This document shows, piece by piece, positions 37,201-44,758 of a stretch of DNA of 64,000 nucleotides (positions are counted from its first letter, which is position 1; each line of letters opens with the position of its first letter). This stretch comes from Streptomyces halobius. Its GTDB lineage: Bacteria > Actinomycetota > Actinomycetes > Streptomycetales > Streptomycetaceae. The stretch is taken from positions 186,001 through 250,000 of the forward strand of contig NZ_CP086322.1 of NCBI RefSeq assembly GCF_023277745.1, written 5' to 3'. A program made the translations under genes and the position numbers. Under the pieces are notes generated by a model. It was not told the origin of the DNA, did not search any database, and worked only from the letters and a program-made list of their open reading frames with translations.

Positions 37201-38825
37201 CCCGCAGCCTCGATTTCGCCGGTGAGGTCAAGCCCCTCACCGGTGGGCACGGCGTCGATGTCGTCGTCAACTCCCTCGCCGGTGAAGCCATCGGCCGCAG
37301 CCTGGAACTGCTGCGCCCCGGCGGCCGGTTCATCGAATTGGGCAAGCGCGATATCTACGAGAACAAGCCCCTCTCCCTCGCCCCGTTCCGCGACAACCTC
37401 GCCTTCTTCGGCGTCGACCTGCTCTCCCTGACGCACCGGCCCGACGAGGCACTCGCCCTGGTCGAGGAGGTCGGCGAGCGCGTGCGCGGCGGTGCCTACC
37501 GGCCCCTGCCGCACACCGTGTACCCGGCGGCCCGAGTGCGTGAGGCGTTCGAGCTGATGCAGCACTCCCGCCACATCGGCAAGGTCGTGGTCGCCTTCGA
37601 CCCTCTCGACGAACCCGTCACCGTCGCAGCCGACCCCGCCCACCCCGCCCTGGACCCCCAGGGCACCTACCTCATCACCGGCGGGCTCAGCGGCTTCGGA
37701 GCAGCCACCGCACACTGGCTGGCCGACCGAGGAGCCCGCCACCTCGTCCTCGTCAGCCGGCGTGGGGCGGCCGCCCCCGAGGCCCCCTCCCTTCTCGACG
37801 CACTGACCCGGCGCGGAGTCCACGCGACCGCGCAGGCGACCGACTGCACGGACATGGAGGCCATGCGGACCCTGCTCGACGGCATCGACGCCGAAGGACA
37901 TCCGCTGCGCGGCGTGGTGCACTGCGCCATGCACCTCGACGACGCACCCCTGAGCGACCTGTCCGAAGAGCGCTTCGCCGCCGTGCTGGCCCCCAAAGCG
38001 GGCGGCGCGCTGGTGCTGGACCAGCTCACCCGCGGCCGCCGGCTCGACCTGTTCCTCCTCATCTCCTCCAGCGCCGCATACATCGGCAACCTGCACCAGG
38101 CCCCGTACGTCGCGGGCAACCTCTTTCTCGAAGCCCTGGTACGGCAGCGGCACGCGGCCGGACTCCCGGCCCAGGCCATCGCCTGGGGAGCACTCGGCGA
38201 AACCGGATACGTCATCCGCAACGACCTGACCGCCCAGCTCTCCGCCCTCGGCCTGGAACCCCTCAGCCTCCGCGACGCGTTCGCCACCCTCGACGATCTG
38301 CTCACCCGCGACACCCCGGTGGCCGGAGCGGGCCGCTACAACTGGGGCCAGGCCCGCGGGCTCCTCCCCACCCTCAACGCCCCACGCCACAGCCTGCTAC
38401 TGCCTTCGTCCAGCGAGATGCACGGCCGATCCCGCGAAGAGATCCTCGCCGCGCTGGCTGCCCTGCCCCCCGAACAGGCCCGCGCCGCGGTACAGGACGC
38501 CATCACCCAGCTGCTGGCCAAGGTCATGCAGATGGACCCGGACACCCTGGATACGCACCGCAGGCTCGACGAGTACGGCATCGACTCCCTCATGGCCGCC
38601 GAACTCCTCACGTCAATGCGCCACCAATTCGACATCGACATCCCCCCGATGGAACTCCTGCGCAGCGGCCGCACCATCGACGGCCTCACCACCCTGCTGC
38701 ACCTGCACCTCGGCCTGGACAACGACCAGGCGTCAGCCGCCACCAAGCCCACCACCGTGGCCGCCGACCTGCCCACCCAGCCGTCCGCCACTCCCGCACA
38801 TCCCGCGCCGCAACCCCAGCACTGA
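31287..38825 (+). CDS. iterative-type highly reducing polyketide synthase, KS-AT-DH-cMT-psiKR-ER-KR-ACP
   Basis: 2512 residues in one open frame. KS (~10-430): DTACSSS Cys182, EAHGTGT His317, KSNLGH His356. AT (~545-850): GHSVGE Ser635; YAFHS suggests malonyl-CoA. DH (~905-1190): HKLAGSVVVP, His936. C-methyltransferase (~1230-1560): LEVGAGTGG at 1396 (SAM site) and LLSVETHNPATLLPWFW. A structural KR-like linker (~1560-1780) precedes ER (~1780-2095; VLVHGGAGGVGLAAL). KR (~2110-2320): TGGLSGFG at 2132 and catalytic Tyr2274 in APYVAGN. ACP: YGIDSLMAAE with Ser2434. The tail is Pro/Ala-rich and there is no thioesterase. All domains keep their catalytic residues. This order is typical of fungal highly reducing PKSs and suggests an iterative, methylated, reduced chain. 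No tailoring or release gene is adjacent. Confidence 0.96.
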   Translation: MSASNTASRFQPIAIVGAACRLPGDISDLDGLWQALEEGRDLIGEAPAERFDATRFIDTSMPRTGKSYTAAGGFLSDVASFDAEYFGITPKEATQMDPQHRLLLELAAEALDDAAIAPRALAGSDTGVYVGICDASYGALQMMRPRSVNAYTMAGAASSLAANRLSHCLDLRGPSMAIDTACSSSLVALDRACRTLWDGTSRTVLAGGANVLLSPYHYVGFSQASMLSKQGKCAAFSAEADGFVRAEGGGLVVLKRLADARADGDRVHGVILGSGANSDGRTAGISLPNSEAQEDLLCEVYEQAGVLPDELVYLEAHGTGTLVGDPSECRAIGHALGARRRAGALPIGSVKSNLGHLEPASGITGLLKALLVLRHGTAPASLHTQPPNADIDFAGLNLAPVAHALPLRATSRPVVGVNSFGFGGANAHVIVGAAPAVPDGAGAAEEATGAPRPVLVSARTPQALREAVARMAERLAQAEPDRFYDLAYTATMRRGAHRHRAVVIADGPGKAADRLAAMFPGEEAEEAHGESGGAVGEATEHGRVAFVFSGNGSQWAGMGADLVDGDGPFSAALAAVDTALLPHLGWSVAEKLGTVTEADLAATEVAQPLLFAVQVAVAAVLRESGITPSAVLGHSVGEVAAAHVAGALSLAQAARVIAERSRAQAGTAGCGRMAALALPQAKAAEALAGYPELAVAAVNSDRDVTVSGPEPGLLRLAADMRAQDTVCTVLELDYAFHSAAMDPLHEPLLRALDGLAPSPARVPLYSTVTGQRIDGTELDAAYWWQNVREPVQFASAVDAAVEHGVDIFVEVGPHPVLRPYLRRATGRTRAGTLAVVPTLRRATDGGQALHEAVEATMAAGADIDWTGYFPHPARVVDLPSYPWQRERHWNGTPHDWVRSSGDGQVEHPLLGERMPGPYPVWHGAVEPALVSWMADHKLAGSVVVPATAYLEMVLAAGERALGTAVSVDRMDISSPLTVPWAEASSVHTQLALNPDDGVVTISSTDEGTRDPRPHVRARVRRRIGSAPGPVDLAGPRARCTRHIAAADQYTSLAERGLMYGPAFQVLTELHVGSGEVLAAYQQTDPKQQFTAGPRLLDGALQAGAPLLEGITADGDAYLPSAFEAVHVWRAPTAKGLVHVRERSCAPAEVCWDITVTDEDGTVTVELEGCRLRRLTSPVHAPVTRQHTVLRAAPHTDTPAAPSPLPASRLIVDACEERIAELRRAWRPLRCAEAVEWVQEYFATRIATALADLLADPAEHFTPAELTAAGVLEKHIPLLELELPVLERHGFVTRTAPGNWKLTSAERPSPDTLSTGLSEVPAFGNDAALAVRNGAQSVPLLRGECDPLETLTGEGAGYALELFYDTAPFSRFHNRIAQAFIGEMARCWPADRPLRVLEVGAGTGGLASALLPVLPADRTTYLYTDLSAFFLPRAQQRFARYDFVRYRTFDLDVDPQEQDLVEGGFDLVVAANALHTCKDLTATLERIAALLAPGGRLLSVETHNPATLLPWFWAVDGFWHHHTDRELRPRSVLLPREEWPPLLERCGFTDIVQTGDDCESDLTSASVVLATASQRPQEPPPAPPADLESAAFVIVTEKPAEEPLADSVAELLAAGGRNAVRLVQADEDVQEWQRGIGKTVEELHLVLILADSAPSDVGELTEHTAQRATLLRSLAQAHEGCRTSLWLVTRPSGALPAPERAQAPADAAAWGIARTMDNEYPDLAVRRISLDRSGAPAADAYRLAGELLAPSDEDEVLLTRQGRFVPREMPLPATPARAADHYSLDVHSPGLSYILGWKAAEPREPGAGEVTVAVRAAALNYRDSMYVTGLLPAEAIEGTPYTAPGMECAGIVTAVGAGVSTPAVGDRVFGLAPAALASHVTTPAQGVRHIPDGMSFEAAATLPVAFSTVHYSLEHLARLRPGETVLVHGGAGGVGLAALQFARTRGAHVVATAGNETKRDLLRFLGAEQVLDSRSLDFAGEVKPLTGGHGVDVVVNSLAGEAIGRSLELLRPGGRFIELGKRDIYENKPLSLAPFRDNLAFFGVDLLSLTHRPDEALALVEEVGERVRGGAYRPLPHTVYPAARVREAFELMQHSRHIGKVVVAFDPLDEPVTVAADPAHPALDPQGTYLITGGLSGFGAATAHWLADRGARHLVLVSRRGAAAPEAPSLLDALTRRGVHATAQATDCTDMEAMRTLLDGIDAEGHPLRGVVHCAMHLDDAPLSDLSEERFAAVLAPKAGGALVLDQLTRGRRLDLFLLISSSAAYIGNLHQAPYVAGNLFLEALVRQRHAAGLPAQAIAWGALGETGYVIRNDLTAQLSALGLEPLSLRDAFATLDDLLTRDTPVAGAGRYNWGQARGLLPTLNAPRHSLLLPSSSEMHGRSREEILAALAALPPEQARAAVQDAITQLLAKVMQMDPDTLDTHRRLDEYGIDSLMAAELLTSMRHQFDIDIPPMELLRSGRTIDGLTTLLHLHLGLDNDQASAATKPTTVAADLPTQPSATPAHPAPQPQH

Positions 38826-38881
38826 ACGGGCGGTGGGTAGTGGCCGTGCGAGGGCCGGCCGCCGCGGCCACCCCCGGTCCA

Positions 38882-39073
38882 TCAGGCAAGTACGCGTGCG
38901 AGAGCGCGACCGGCGGTGCGGCCGGAGAAGATGCAGCCGCCCAGGAAGGTTTCTTCCAACGCGTTGTGGCCATAGACGCCGCCCCCGCCGACCCCGGCGA
39001 TCTCGCCCGCGGCGAACAAGCCGTCGAAGCTGCTCGCGCACTCTATGCCGCCCTCTACGCAGAACTGACGCAA
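38882..39073 (-). pseudogene. FAD-dependent dehydrogenase (fumarate-reductase/ketosteroid-dehydrogenase type), C-terminal remnant
   Basis: 63 residues reading SSFDGLFAAGEIAGVGGGGV, YGHNALEETFLGGCIFSGRT and AGRALARVLA. This is the C-terminal FAD-contact region of the KstD/flavoprotein family (GLYAAGE.AG.GGGG.HG..ALEGTFLGGC.FSGR.AGR). The rest of the enzyme is absent; it abuts the penicillin-binding-protein remnant. Confidence 0.7.
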
Positions 39074-39084
39074 TCGCGCGGACC

Positions 39085-39859
39085 CCGCCCTGCCCGATCA
39101 GCGAGGCGGCCATCTGCGCGTCGTGCTGCACCGGCACCGCCCCGTCAAACGATGGAATACCAACGTTCCAGTTCATGCCGATTCCGAAAACGTCCCGCGC
39201 CTCCTTGGTCAGATCGTCGTTTGCGAGCTTTGCTGCTTGCGAGATGAAGGCGTTGTTGCAGGAACGCGCGAAGCTCTCCGCGAACGTGCCGTTCTTGATC
39301 TCAATCTTTGCGGGGTCATGGAACTTCCGACCGCCGAATGTCACCTCCTTCGGGCACGGGTGGTGGTTGCCCGGCGCTGTGAGCCCCTTGTCCGTCAGCA
39401 ACGCCGCCGTCACGATCATCATCGTGGTACCGGGCGCCAGGGAGCCTTGCGTCGCCCCGTTGAAACCCCGGGCAGGAGAGTTGGCGATGGCGAGGATCTC
39501 GCCGGTGCTGGGTTTCACGGCCACCACCGACGCCCGCCCCCCTTCGCCACCGCTCGCTCCGCTGCTGACTGCACCTCGGCATCCAAGGTCGACTGCAGCG
39601 GCTTCCCTCCAGTCGCGGACCCATACTTGGCGCGCAGGCCAGCCAAGACCCTGGCGAGCGCCGGATGGTCCTTCGCGGTCAACTCCGTGCCGTGGCGGTC
39701 AACCACCTTGATAACCGGGGCCGCTTGGCCGACGCGCAGCATGTCGCCCTGCCCCAGTCTCGGGTGCGCACTGTGAGCCAGAACCGGCGCCGCTACACAC
39801 AGCGATGCCACACCAACGACCACGGCGCTACGGATCGGCCCAGCCCAGACCGACCGCAT
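39085..39859 (-). pseudogene. penicillin-binding-protein transpeptidase remnant, frameshifted and truncated
   Basis: From an ATG at 39859 a signal-peptide-like start (SAVVVGVASLCVAAPVLAHS) leads to AKYGSATGGKPLQSTLDAEV. At the C-run 39537-39542 the frame shifts; one added base continues SVVAVKPSTGEILAIANSPA. The usual S-x-x-K active-site motif reads PGTTMMIVTAALL, so both Ser and Lys are lost, while SCNNAF (S-x-N) is kept. The frame stops matching after SLIGQGGVRA at about 39090, next to the flavoprotein scrap. It was probably a non-catalytic or decayed PBP before truncation. Confidence 0.7.
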
Positions 39860-39889
39860 TCGGGGGTCTCCGTCGGAGGAATTGGCGGG

Positions 39890-40340
39890 CCTTGTCGCGC
39901 CCTTGCTGCCCAGCTCCGAAGTCGCTCGGGAGGATCGCTGGCCTTCGCTGGATCCCGTCACCGAGTTCCTGGCGGACCGGTACGGCCGATGGGCCTGCGG
40001 ATGGAGCTGGTCGGTCGGCGAGGGGGCGTCAACGGAGGCATCGTCGAGGTGTGGTGCTGTTCATCCGACTCTGTGACGACCCCGGATGCAACTGCCCCGC
40101 TGGTTGTTGAAGCCCTTCAGGAATGGCGCGGCCGGCTGGAGGACCTGGCGGAGCGGTTCGCGGCCCTGGCTCCGTCGGGCCGAACACCCCGGTGTCTTCG
40201 GCGGACCACTGGTACTGGGAGCGAGCATGCACCCGCCTGGTCACCGTGGTGGCCGACCGCACCCAGGCCGAGAGCGGCTGGTACGGGGCCCCACTCAACG
40301 TGACCCGCTCTCCCGCTCTCCCCGTGGCGCGGAACTGGCG
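39890..40340 (+). pseudogene. conserved streptomycete hypothetical, multiply frameshifted
   Basis: Three plus frames in succession read LPSSEVAREDRWPSLDPVTE and FLADRYGRWACGWSWSVGEG; then VTTPDATAPLVVEALQEWRG and RLEDLAERFAAL; then ADHWYWERACTRLVTVVADR and TQAESGWYGAPLNVTRSPAL. They form one plausible helical protein of about 150 residues. I have the impression that such proteins are common in streptomycetes but cannot name a family. At least two frameshifts. Confidence 0.45.
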
Positions 40341-40344
40341 GGTG

Positions 40345-40724
40345 ATCCGACGGCGAAACCTCATCTTGCAGCTACGCACGAGGTGCGCGACCCGGGACCG
40401 TTTCGGACCGGCCCCCCGGGGGCGGGTTCGCCCGTCTCCGGAGGGGCCGAAAACATCCCTCATATCCGTACGCCCGCCACACTCCCCTGTCGTGGAGAAG
40501 CGTCCGTCTGTCCACGGGGGCCCGCCCATGACCGAGCCGATCCCCCGCGAACAACTTGCGCACTGCGACGCGCCGGACTGGTGCCGGGGATGGTGTGGCC
40601 GTAATGACCCGCGCGCCGACCGTACTGCTGCGCCAACGTGGCTCACCGTTACGCGTCTCGTTCGATGGTGTGGAGCCTGGTGGCGGTGGCGGTGGCGGTG
40701 GACAGAGCGGACGTCCAAAGACGG
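40345..40724. other. no supportable gene; short GGTGGC microsatellite
   Basis: No frame looks like a real gene. At about 40678-40702 the hexamer ggtggc is repeated four times. The stretch separates the frameshifted gene from the secreted protein, which reads toward it. Confidence 0.5.
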
Positions 40725-41489
40725 TTACGGCTGGACCGTGATCGGCTTCTCGGCGCGCAGGTCGCTGACGAAGCCGTCCTTGAGCACGCGCATCCAGTAG
40801 GCGTGCGTACGGTCCGCGGAAGGGATGTCGGGGTCACGCTCCAGTTTGCGGTCCATTGTGGTGGCGCCGCCTTGGATGTCCCGCTGGAATGTGTAGGGGT
40901 GCCACAGACCGAGCTCGCTGCTGTAGAAAGGCTTGCGTTCCATCAGGATGACCTGGTCCGGATTGCCCTGCGTGGGTTCCCAGGTGACGCGGACGGTGGC
41001 CGCGTCGAGGCGGTCGACGGACGTCAGCGCCGGTGCCTTCGGGATCACCGAGGAGGCGGCGGGCTTGAGGTCGTTGCTGTGGATCGTCCGCGGCACGGAC
41101 GGGTCGTAGTGCTCCGGGTGATCCAGCTTCCCCGTGACGCGGAGCGCGGTGGGGGCCTGGCCCTGCCCGCCCGCGCACGCGTCGACCTGGACGACCTTGC
41201 GCCAGTCGTCGGAGAACCTCACGTAGTCCTCCTTCTGGATCGTCAGCTCGCGGGCGCCGCCGCCGAAGACCCCGCTCACCGAGTAGACGTAGCGGGAGTC
41301 GTGGGAGCGGACCACCTGGTGGCTGCACCGGTCCACGGCCGCGGCGCGTGCGTTGATCGCCGGCTGGAGCGACGGCGCGCCGGCGGCGGCGGGGGCCGAC
41401 GGAGCGGCTATGGCGATGCCTGCGCCCGAGGTGAGGACCCCGAGGCTCAGCGCGCACGTGGCGATTGCGGTGGCGGTACGAGACGGCAT
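40725..41489 (-). CDS. secreted protein with possible fibronectin-III-like C-terminal part
   Basis: 254 residues. A signal peptide (TATAIATCALSLGVLTSGAG, with cleavage probably near IAIAAPSA) is followed by two Cys-containing segments (VDRCSHQVV and VDACAGGQG). The N-terminal body has VYSVSGVFGGGARELTIQKE, and the C-terminal part from about residue 160 reads ALTSVDRLDAATVRVTWEPT and HAYWMRVLKDGFVSDLRAEK, like a fibronectin-III-type strand pattern. No catalytic motif is evident. Probably an extracellular binding or structural protein; the family is not recognised. Its promoter should lie in 41490-41700. Confidence 0.72.
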   Translation of the reverse strand: MPSRTATAIATCALSLGVLTSGAGIAIAAPSAPAAAGAPSLQPAINARAAAVDRCSHQVVRSHDSRYVYSVSGVFGGGARELTIQKEDYVRFSDDWRKVVQVDACAGGQGQAPTALRVTGKLDHPEHYDPSVPRTIHSNDLKPAASSVIPKAPALTSVDRLDAATVRVTWEPTQGNPDQVILMERKPFYSSELGLWHPYTFQRDIQGGATTMDRKLERDPDIPSADRTHAYWMRVLKDGFVSDLRAEKPITVQP

Positions 41490-42387
41490 GCATCCTCCGG
41501 TGACATCAATGGCTCACGGGGAGCCGACAAGCAGGTCAGGTGCTGGCCGGCCCCGGCCGCCTGGGTGGCCTGGGCACGGACATGTCTCCGGCACGGGATG
41601 CCCCGGACGTGGGTCGGCCCTGATCGGGATCATCGATCAGGGCTGGACGCTACGGCAATTGGTGGTCAAGAAAAAGCCAAAGGCCGGTAAAGCGAAGAGT
41701 TTGCGTCAACTTCTTTCAGATGAAGCCCACGGCGTCGGCCGACGTTCGACGACGCGGGCGCGCCGTCCGGCAGCAGCCGGGCGGACACGGGCATGGTCCG
41801 CGCTACCAGACTACCTGCCCGTCCGACGAGACAAGTTCGGTGAGGGGAGCGGTGAGGTCGACGGCGATGGCGATGGCGATGGCGATGGCGTGCAACCGTG
41901 CATCGATTCTGGGCGGAGGCCGTCGCGTTAGGGATATCGGCCACCCTCGTTCCGATGAGTTCAACACGTAACCGGGCACCGGTCGTTCGCGCAAAGGGCG
42001 ACGATCAGCTGCACCGCACCCCGAGTCCAGCGTGCGGGATCGCAGTTCGGCAACGCCGACGTAGTGTCCCCCGGTTCTTCACCGACAGCCGTTCGAGACG
42101 CTCCGAGCCGAGCGCCAGCACCGTCAGCACGCGATCATCGAGCGGTGCTTTCGACCAATGCGCGTAGGCGATGCGCCCCTGCATATCCGCGGATTCCTCA
42201 GGTAGATGCACAGATCATGCACGGCCGGAAACCGGTGCGGGCACATGACGGCCCCATTCCTGTCGGGGGAAGCGCCTGTCAGCATTCCGGTGCGCGCAGC
42301 GCGGCGGCCGGGATACGGGACAGGCCTCGGTCGGCCCCCCACCCGTTGTATCTGGCCCGTGAGACAACGACTGAGGAGCGCCCCGTT
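41490..42387. other. gene-poor stretch with a GGCGAT tandem repeat
   Basis: No convincing gene in 900 bases. At about 41860-41890 ggcgat is repeated about five times. The region should contain the promoters of the two divergent secreted-protein genes on its flanks. Confidence 0.5.
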
Positions 42388-42981
42388 ATGGTGCAATTCC
42401 GTGTGCGCAAAGCGCTGCTCGCCCTAGGGGCGGCGGCTCTGATGACCGTCACCGGCCCGGCCTTCGCCCAACCCGCCCCGGCGACGGGTGGCGACGCGAC
42501 CAGCGTCACCCCCAGCGCCTCTGCCGCCGGTTTCTGGTCCTGCTCGGTGCCGCCCGGCTATACGTACACCAACACCCGGAGCACCACGAGGTGCTCGACG
42601 ACTGGCCTGCGCACCCAGTACTACGTGCAGCGGCCGTCGGGTGGCCTGTGGGCGTGCACCGTGCCGTCAGGCTTCATCTACGACAACATCCAGTCCACGA
42701 CCGGCTGTTCGGTCAGCGGCCTGCGCAGCAAGTACCGGCTGCGTGAGCCCGGTGACAACCTGTGGGCCTGCTCTGTACCGTCCGGCTATACCTACGACCG
42801 CGTGCAGAGCACCACCAGATGTTCTACCGCTGGTCTGCGTACCACATATCGGGTACGTGAGCCGAGAACCGGTTTGTGGGCGTGCACCGTGCCATCCGGC
42901 TTCACCTACACCGCGACCCAGACCACCACCAGTTGCTCTGCTACTGGCCTGCGCACGAAGTACCGTCTTCGGGCGTACTGA
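42388..42981 (+). CDS. secreted protein of four 38-residue Cys-containing repeats
   Basis: 197 residues from the ATG at 42388 (GAGGAG about 9 bases upstream); the frame is open further upstream but lacks a signal there. Signal peptide: KALLALGAAALMTVTGPAFA. From residue ~48 the protein consists of four repeats of 38 residues with the pattern [FL]W[SA]C[ST]VPxG[FY]xYxxx[QR][ST]TTxCSxxGLRxxY. Each repeat has two Cys and one Trp, so each may be a small disulphide-bonded unit. The last repeat ends exactly at the C-terminus (LRTKYRLRAY). Basic (GLR, RLRE) and aromatic residues alternate. I do not recognise the family; a carbohydrate- or cell-wall-binding role would be a guess. Confidence 0.82.
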   Translation: MVQFRVRKALLALGAAALMTVTGPAFAQPAPATGGDATSVTPSASAAGFWSCSVPPGYTYTNTRSTTRCSTTGLRTQYYVQRPSGGLWACTVPSGFIYDNIQSTTGCSVSGLRSKYRLREPGDNLWACSVPSGYTYDRVQSTTRCSTAGLRTTYRVREPRTGLWACTVPSGFTYTATQTTTSCSATGLRTKYRLRAY

Positions 42982-43215
42982 GCGAGAAGGAAGGACTACC
43001 CAGAAACCTCCGTGACAGCGGCCAGCAGGTCACCCTCCGTACGGCGAGACAGCGCAGTCACTCAAGGTCGGACCGGCCTTCTGCTGCGCCGCCTCGCCGT
43101 CGGCGGTGGGCCGTGTTCCGAGATCCGCCTCGCCCTCGCCGAGCTCCCGGCGCTGCCCGCCTGTCCCTCCCCCCTCCAAGCGGGGAGCCCCTGATTGCAG
43201 GGGAGGTTGGGAATC

Positions 43216-43690
43216 ATGGGGGCCAAGCAACGCGCGTACGACGTGGAGTTTCGTGAGGGTGCTGTACGCATCGTGATCGAGACCGGGGAGCCGATCCCGG
43301 AGGTTGCCGAGGAACTCGGCGTCAATCCCGGCACGCTGCGCAGCTGGGTCTCTCGCTGGTGCCGCGACGGGTCGGCGACGTCTGTCCGCCCGCGGAGGCG
43401 GCGGCCGGCGGGCGGATGCGCGAGGCCAAGCGTGCCGAGCTGGAGCGGCTGCGCCGGGAGACGGCGGAGAAGAACAAGCGCGTTCGCGAGCTGGAGATGG
43501 AGTGTGATGTGCTGGCCGCGGCGATCAAGCAGATCTTCGAGAACTCGAAAGGCACCTACGGTTCCCCGAAGATCTGGCTCGCGCTGGTGCGACAAGGCCG
43601 GCGCGTCTGGGGTAACAGCATCGCGCGGCTCACGGCAGAACTCGGACTCGTGGTCGATGAGCCCGAACATCGGCGCACACGCCGTGGAGG
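43216..43690 (+). pseudogene. IS3-family transposase remnant (OrfA plus start of OrfB)
   Basis: An ATG at 43216 opens MGAKQRAYDVEFREGAVRIV, then ELGVNPGTLRSWVSRW, the OrfA HTH of IS3 elements. A shift in frame gives REAKRAELERLRRETAEKNK (the leucine-zipper part), ending KQIFENSKGTYGSPKIWLAL and GNSIARLTAELGLV, the start of OrfB (HTH_21). The rve integrase core is missing. The remnant runs into the 3' end of the truncated gene on the other strand. Confidence 0.7.
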
Positions 43691-43895
43691 TCTCCGCGGC
43701 GTGTGCGGCCGACTGGGCGTCCTTGAGGCCGCGCCACCAGACGACGTCGATCCACTTGTCGTCCTTCGGCGAGTATGACAATTCCCGCGACACGAATCCG
43801 GGCTGCCTGCCGGCCCACTGCGACAAGGCGTGGACGGTGCCGAGCAGCTGCTCAGGGGGCACTGCGGCCTTCAGTGTGAAACCACCAGCTCCCAT
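43640..43895 (-). pseudogene. antibiotic-biosynthesis-monooxygenase-like protein, C-terminus lost to IS3 DNA
   Basis: From an ATG at 43895 it reads MGAGGFTLKAAVPPEQLLGT, HALSQWAGRQPGFVSRELSY, SPKDDKWIDVVWWRGLKDAQ and then CAPMFGLIDHES. This is a ferredoxin-like ABM-type fold of about 90 residues that usually ends with a few more residues. After LIDHES the frame enters IS3-derived sequence, so only the last strand may be missing. The truncated protein might still be made as a longer fusion. Confidence 0.55.
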
Positions 43896-44039
43896 ACCTT
43901 GCCCGTCTGCTCACCCGTCACGTTTGCACCTTCCGTCTCAACTGTGCGAGCGGTCCGGTCGGCGGCCTCACACAGATGAGAGACAGTGCGTCGGCGACTG
44001 TGACAGAGACGGTGACAGAGAGGTGCCGGACCCGCCGAG

Positions 44040-44687
44040 TCAGCGTCCCCAGCGGGCCGCCTCGGCCTCCTCCAGCAGCGACCGGTGCGGTGGCGTGGAT
44101 CGCTCGCGCAGCAGCTCGGCGGGGAGGGAGTAGGGCGGGGCCTTCTCGGGACAGGAACGCACCTGGGCGACGATCTCGTCGGTCAGGGCCGTGGCCATCG
44201 ACAGCCGTGGATACGCGGCGTGCATGGCCGCTGCGGCCGCCTCGGTGACGAACTCCCCGCCGAGGCCGATATCCACCCCCACGCCCGCCCGGACCAGCTC
44301 GCACAGCGCGCCGCGGCGTTCGGCGATGCCCGGTGAGGTGTGCAGCGCGATCGCCTCCCACACGGCGTCCACCTGTGCCCCGGGCAGATTCTGCCGGGTC
44401 AGGAACTCCGCGGCGGTGTCCGCGCCATCCACCTCGAACCGCTGGTGCCGGTTGCCGATGTCGCTCAGCCCGATGTCGTGCAGCACGCACGCGAGGAAGA
44501 GCAGCAACGGGTCGTAGTCCCGGCCCGGCTCTGCGCCGCGGTGGTCGGCGAGCATCCGGGCGAACAGCGCGCTGCGGATGCTGTGGTGCGCGACGGCGGG
44601 CGACTCCTCGCGGGTGACGAAGTCGAGGGTGCGGCGGGCGAGTGGGGTGTCCGGCGGGGCCGGGATGCCGGGCGCTTCGGTGTTCAT
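44040..44687 (-). CDS. HD-domain phosphohydrolase-like protein
   Basis: 215 residues from the ATG at 44687 (alternative ATG at 44696). The HD metal-binding residues are in VAHHSIRSALFARMLA (first His), LLFLACVLHDIGLSD (the His-Asp pair) and the helix FEVDGADTAAEFLTR; VWEAIALHTSPGI supplies another His, and VDIGLGGEF near residue 155 another Asp. This is the pattern of small HD-domain enzymes close to cyanamide-hydratase-like proteins. Substrate unknown. It is transcribed away from the GlxA-type regulator with only 71 bases between, so it is a likely target of that regulator (inference). Confidence 0.85.
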   Translation of the reverse strand: MNTEAPGIPAPPDTPLARRTLDFVTREESPAVAHHSIRSALFARMLADHRGAEPGRDYDPLLLFLACVLHDIGLSDIGNRHQRFEVDGADTAAEFLTRQNLPGAQVDAVWEAIALHTSPGIAERRGALCELVRAGVGVDIGLGGEFVTEAAAAAMHAAYPRLSMATALTDEIVAQVRSCPEKAPPYSLPAELLRERSTPPHRSLLEEAEAARWGR

Positions 44688-44758
44688 AGCGCCCATGCTC
44701 GTCCCGTACGGCCCGGGGCTACAGTGGCAGCAATGCCGAGTACCGAGAGGATCCTGCC

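Noticed and set aside
31287..38825. Modular PKS fragment
   Set aside because: The single protein is complete with one set of domains, docking regions are not seen and no second KS occurs in the window.
42388..42981. CRISPR-like repeats
   Set aside because: The repeated DNA encodes regular protein repeats in an open frame with signal peptide; there are no spacers.
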